A stretch of 9,213 bases of DNA, from positions 1 to 9,213 of the forward strand of contig JBDLQY010000209.1 in NCBI GenBank assembly GCA_039800325.1. Reading direction: 5' to 3'. A program made the translations under genes and the position numbers. A model generated the notes under the pieces. It was given only the letters and a program-made list of their open reading frames with translations. It was not told the DNA's origin and made no database searches. Below are positions 6,582 through 9,213 of this stretch, one piece after another. The DNA is from SYIM01 sp039800325 (GTDB lineage Bacteria > Pseudomonadota > Gammaproteobacteria > Burkholderiales > Burkholderiaceae_E). Numbering within the stretch: the stretch's first letter is position 1; the number at the start of each line of letters is the position of its first letter.

Positions 6582-7796
6582 ATGAGTAAAACTGACATTG
6601 CCGTCTGGCGTCACGCACGTATTGCTACCTTCGCCGGTGATCAGGGCTGGGACATCATCGAAGACGGCGCCCTGGTTAGCCGCAGCGGCATCATCGATTG
6701 GGTTGGTCCAGACCGCGCGCTGCCCGCGGGTCTGTCGCCTGGGCGCGAGGTCACGCTGCGCGGCGCATTACTCACACCGGGCCTCATTGATGCACATACC
6801 CATCTGGTCTACGCCGGTGATCGCGCAGCCGAGTTCGAGGCGCGCCTTGAGGGCATGAGCTATGAGGCGATCTCGCGGGCTGGCGGGGGTATACGCTCGA
6901 CCGTGCGGGCAACCCGCCAGGCCGATGAACGCTCCCTCTACGAGCAGACGCTTCAGCGCGCGCGTGTATTCATGGCCGAGGGCGTGACCACCCTGGAAAT
7001 CAAGTCGGGCTATGGTCTCAGCCAGGAACATGAGGCACGTTGCCTCGCTGTCGCTCGTCGCCTGGGTCGGTCGCTGGCGCTCGATGTCAAAACCACCTCG
7101 CTGGGCGCCCACGCGCTGCCCGATGAATACTCCGGGCGTGCCGACGAATACATTGAGGCCGTCTGCCAGTGGCTGCACGCGCAGCAGACTGCCGGGCTGG
7201 TAGACGCGGTCGATGCCTTCTGCGAGAACATCGCATTCACGCCGGCACAGGTTCGCCGCGTTTTTGAAGCGGCGCGCACCTTGGGTCTGCCAGTCAAATT
7301 ACACGCCGAGCAGCTCAGCGACCAGGGCGGAGCCCAGCTCGCAGCAGAATTCGGCGCACTCAGCTGCGACCACCTCGAATACCTCAGTGACGAAGGTATC
7401 GCTGCCATGAAGCAGGCCGGTACTGTCGCTGTCTTGCTGCCGGGTGCGTTTTACTTCATTCGCGAAACACGGCTGCCACCCATCAAGGCCTTGATTGAGG
7501 CCGGCGTCCCGATTGCCATTGCCAGCGATCACAACCCAGGCACCTCGCCATCCATGTCGCTGATTCTGATGCTTAACATGGCCTGCACGCTGTTTCGTCT
7601 GACGCCCGAGCAGGCCTGGCGCGGGATCACCGTCAATGCAGCCCGTGCCCTGGGCTTGTCCGATCGGGGCAGGCTTGCACCCGGACTACGTACCGATCTG
7701 GCGATCTGGGATGCCGAACATCCGCGCGATATTGTTTACCGCTTTGGCCATAACCCATGCACCGGCAGTGTCCACGGCGGACAAGCGCGTTCCTAA
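6582..7796 (+). CDS. hutI: Imidazolonepropionase HutI
   Basis: HutI is the third pathway enzyme. It hydrolyses 4-imidazolone-5-propionate to N-formimino-L-glutamate. It is a cytosolic metal-dependent amidohydrolase of 404 residues, the standard length. The metal ligands are visible: H72 and H74 in DAHTHLVYAGDR, H241 in KLHAEQLSDQGG and D316 in ASDHNPGTSP. They line up with those of the Bacillus subtilis enzyme at a constant offset of eight. The substrate-site blocks EIKSGYGLS (139-147) and LGAHALP (174-180) are also present. The start is ATG 6582, 12 bp after the hutD stop. There is no strong Shine-Dalgarno sequence, which suggests reinitiation from hutD. It is followed by a 45-bp gap before hutG that contains no hairpin likely to end transcription. 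Confidence 0.97.
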   Translation: MSKTDIAVWRHARIATFAGDQGWDIIEDGALVSRSGIIDWVGPDRALPAGLSPGREVTLRGALLTPGLIDAHTHLVYAGDRAAEFEARLEGMSYEAISRAGGGIRSTVRATRQADERSLYEQTLQRARVFMAEGVTTLEIKSGYGLSQEHEARCLAVARRLGRSLALDVKTTSLGAHALPDEYSGRADEYIEAVCQWLHAQQTAGLVDAVDAFCENIAFTPAQVRRVFEAARTLGLPVKLHAEQLSDQGGAQLAAEFGALSCDHLEYLSDEGIAAMKQAGTVAVLLPGAFYFIRETRLPPIKALIEAGVPIAIASDHNPGTSPSMSLILMLNMACTLFRLTPEQAWRGITVNAARALGLSDRGRLAPGLRTDLAIWDAEHPRDIVYRFGHNPCTGSVHGGQARS

Positions 7797-7827
7797 ATAG
7801 CCTAGCCACCCAGCAATCAAGGCTTCT

Positions 7828-7831
7828 GGAG
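7828..7831 (+). promoter_or_regulatory. Ribosome-binding site of hutG
   Basis: GGAG, continued by A, lies 10 bases before the ATG at 7842. It is the only plausible site in the 45-bp gap after hutI. The spacing is slightly long but acceptable, and it supports the chosen start. Confidence 0.55.
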
Positions 7832-7841
7832 ACTCACGCTC

Positions 7842-8630
7842 ATGAATCACTTCCTGCATCGGGGCGAGCGCCCGCTTTTGATCAGCATGCCGCATGTCGG
7901 CTCGCATATTCCCGATGAATATCGGTCCAGACTTGTCGAGCGTGCGCTTGCCACTGAAGACACCGATTGGTTTCTTGATCGGCTTTACGGCTTTGCCAAA
8001 GACCTGGGCGCCAGTCTGCTCATACCCCGCATCAGTCGCTATGTCATCGATCTCAACCGGCCCAGCGATAACAAACCCATGTACGCGGGCCGCAACAACA
8101 CCGAACTGTGTCCAACCCGATTTTTCACGGGTGATCCCCTCTACCGGGACGGCTGCGCGCCAGACGAGTCCGAGATTCGCAGCCGGGTTGCACGCTGGTG
8201 GCAGCCCTATCACGATGCGCTGGCGGCCGAGCTCGACCGCATTCGCCAAATCCACGGGCATGCCGTGCTCTTTGATGCACACAGCATCAAGGGCGAGTTG
8301 CCGTGGCTGTTCGAGGGACAGCTACCCGATATGAATATCGGTACCGCCGAGGGCCACAGCTGCGCGCCCTCGCTGCGTACCGCCGTGGCCGCTGTATTCG
8401 AGTCACAGAAAACCTACAGCCACGTCCTTGATGGACGATTCAAAGGCGGACACATCACCCGGCACTACGGCGCTCCTGCCGGTCACGTGCATGCGGTGCA
8501 ACTCGAGATGAGCTGGCGTGCCTACATGCTCGAAACACCGCCCTATCAATGGCATGAGTCCAGGGCTGCAGCCGTCACGCCGCTGCTTCAAAACCTTGTG
8601 AATACCCTGCTCGACTGGAGACCCGCTTGA
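7842..8630 (+). CDS. hutG: N-formylglutamate deformylase HutG
   Basis: HutG is the last step of the five-enzyme route. It hydrolyses N-formyl-L-glutamate to glutamate and formate in the cytoplasm. The 262-residue protein belongs to the N-formylglutamate amidohydrolase family and not to the arginase-like formiminoglutamase that is also sometimes named HutG. Diagnostic blocks are MPHVGSHIP (residues 16-24), DLNRPSDNKPMY (70-81), DPLYRDGCAPDESEI (98-112), the metal-site DAHS (145-148), GGHITRHYG (202-210) and QLEMS (220-224). The presence of hutF directly downstream confirms this pathway version. Its TGA stop overlaps the TTG start of hutF by two bases. Length is normal (about 265). Confidence 0.96.
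   Translation: MNHFLHRGERPLLISMPHVGSHIPDEYRSRLVERALATEDTDWFLDRLYGFAKDLGASLLIPRISRYVIDLNRPSDNKPMYAGRNNTELCPTRFFTGDPLYRDGCAPDESEIRSRVARWWQPYHDALAAELDRIRQIHGHAVLFDAHSIKGELPWLFEGQLPDMNIGTAEGHSCAPSLRTAVAAVFESQKTYSHVLDGRFKGGHITRHYGAPAGHVHAVQLEMSWRAYMLETPPYQWHESRAAAVTPLLQNLVNTLLDWRPA
8617..8620 (+). promoter_or_regulatory. Ribosome-binding site of hutF
   Basis: GGAG, followed by A, lies inside the hutG 3' end with a 6-base spacer to the TTG at 8627. It decides the hutF start, because no in-frame ATG or GTG lies nearby. The next in-frame GTG and ATG codons are about 50 codons in, just before the metal-binding HSH motif, too late for a functional start. Confidence 0.65.
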
Positions 8631-9213
8631 ACAGGTGCTGGCTCTGGACGCCATTCGCCTGGATTGAGCATGCATGGCAGAAGGGCGTACTGCTTGAGGT
8701 CGGATCTGATGGCCGCTTCGCTCGAATCAGCCACGGATTAAGCTGCCCGCCGGACGCACACCGTCTTGCCGGTCCGGTGCTTCCGGCCATGGTCAATGCG
8801 CACAGCCATGCGTTTCAGCGCGGCTTTGCGGGGCTTACTGAACAGCGGTATGCGCAGCAGGACGACTTCTGGAGCTGGCGCGAACGCATGTACGAGCTCG
8901 CCCTGCGCATCACACCCGATCAGGTTCGGGTGATTGCCACGCAGCTCTATGCTGAATTACTCGCGGGTGGCTATACCCAGGTCTGTGAGTTTCATTATCT
9001 GCATCACGCGCCTGACGGTACGCCCTATGCCCAGCCGGCGGCGATGTGTGAAGCACTCGTTCAAGCCGCCAGCGACGTCGGCATTGGTCTTACGCTGCTG
9101 CCCGTGCTTTACCAGCGCTCAGGCTTCGGCCAGACAACGCTCACGACACGCCAGCGTCGCTTCGCGGGTACTCCACAGTCAGTGCTGGCCCTTCGCGATA
9201 CAAGTCGTCGCCT
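8627..9213 (+). CDS. hutF: Formimidoylglutamate deiminase HutF (N-terminal part, cut by window end)
   Basis: HutF hydrolyses N-formimino-L-glutamate to N-formyl-L-glutamate and ammonia, linking HutI to HutG. About 195 of an expected 450 residues are in the window. After an N-terminal strand-rich part comes the amidohydrolase metal site VNAHSHAFQRGFAGL, with H59 and H61. DFWSWRERMY (80-89) and the GGYTQVCEFHYLHH stretch (114-127) follow; all are characteristic of HutF. The frame stays open to the window edge. The only suitable start is TTG 8627, which overlaps the hutG stop codon (TTGA) and has GGAG six bases upstream. Translation is therefore probably coupled to hutG. The catalytic second half lies outside the window and cannot be assessed. 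Confidence 0.93.
   Translation, partial: MNRCWLWTPFAWIEHAWQKGVLLEVGSDGRFARISHGLSCPPDAHRLAGPVLPAMVNAHSHAFQRGFAGLTEQRYAQQDDFWSWRERMYELALRITPDQVRVIATQLYAELLAGGYTQVCEFHYLHHAPDGTPYAQPAAMCEALVQAASDVGIGLTLLPVLYQRSGFGQTTLTTRQRRFAGTPQSVLALRDTSRR

Noticed and set aside
7797..7841. Possible terminator or separate promoter between hutI and hutG
   Set aside because: The 45-bp gap has no stable stem with a T-run and no convincing -35/-10 pair, so hutG most likely continues the same transcript.
7686..8282. 198-codon minus-strand frame across the hutI-hutG junction
   Set aside because: It is antisense to the conserved ends of both enzymes. Its composition follows from the complementary coding frames and it has no known motif.
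1..9213. Novel defence, mobile or biosynthetic system
   Set aside because: All intact genes except the unassigned tail at 3-143 belong to well known families (SthA and the hut pathway). No transposase, integrase, CRISPR-like repeat, tRNA or toxin-antitoxin-like pair was found on either strand.

Overview
The window reads as GC-rich proteobacterial chromosomal DNA with dense, operon-style coding. A gammaproteobacterium is the most natural host: SthA, a CysB-type regulator and a five-enzyme hut pathway with HutC, HutD, HutF and HutG are a typical combination there. Genus cannot be fixed from the sequence alone.

Layout. Positions 3-143 hold the last 46 codons of an unrecognised + strand gene. 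It is followed by sthA (163-1596, +), a soluble pyridine nucleotide transhydrogenase. Positions 1597 to about 1835 hold no intact gene. They contain three short, separated pieces of a cysB-like LysR regulator in two reading frames, so this is a decayed gene. Then comes a complete histidine-utilisation (hut) locus in two divergent arms. hutU and hutH run leftward (5159 down to 1820). hutC, hutD, hutI, hutG and hutF run rightward (5248 to beyond the window end), with hutF cut off after about 195 codons.

How the genes work together. HutH turns histidine into urocanate, HutU hydrates it to imidazolonepropionate, and HutI opens the ring to formiminoglutamate. HutF removes ammonia to give N-formylglutamate, and HutG releases formate and glutamate. 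HutC is the GntR/UTRA-type repressor. A perfect 18-bp palindrome at 5210-5227 in the 88-bp gap between the two arms has the CTTGT-N4-ACAAG form expected of a HutC operator. It overlaps plausible promoters for both directions, so one bound dimer could switch both arms.

Nothing here looks like an undescribed biological system. The most interesting points are the three-piece cysB remnant beside the hut cluster, the compact two-way operator/promoter region with a possibly leaderless hutC, and the TTG-started hutF overlapping the hutG stop codon. No RNA genes, insertion sequences or CRISPR arrays were seen. No gene-free stretch exceeds 300 bases.
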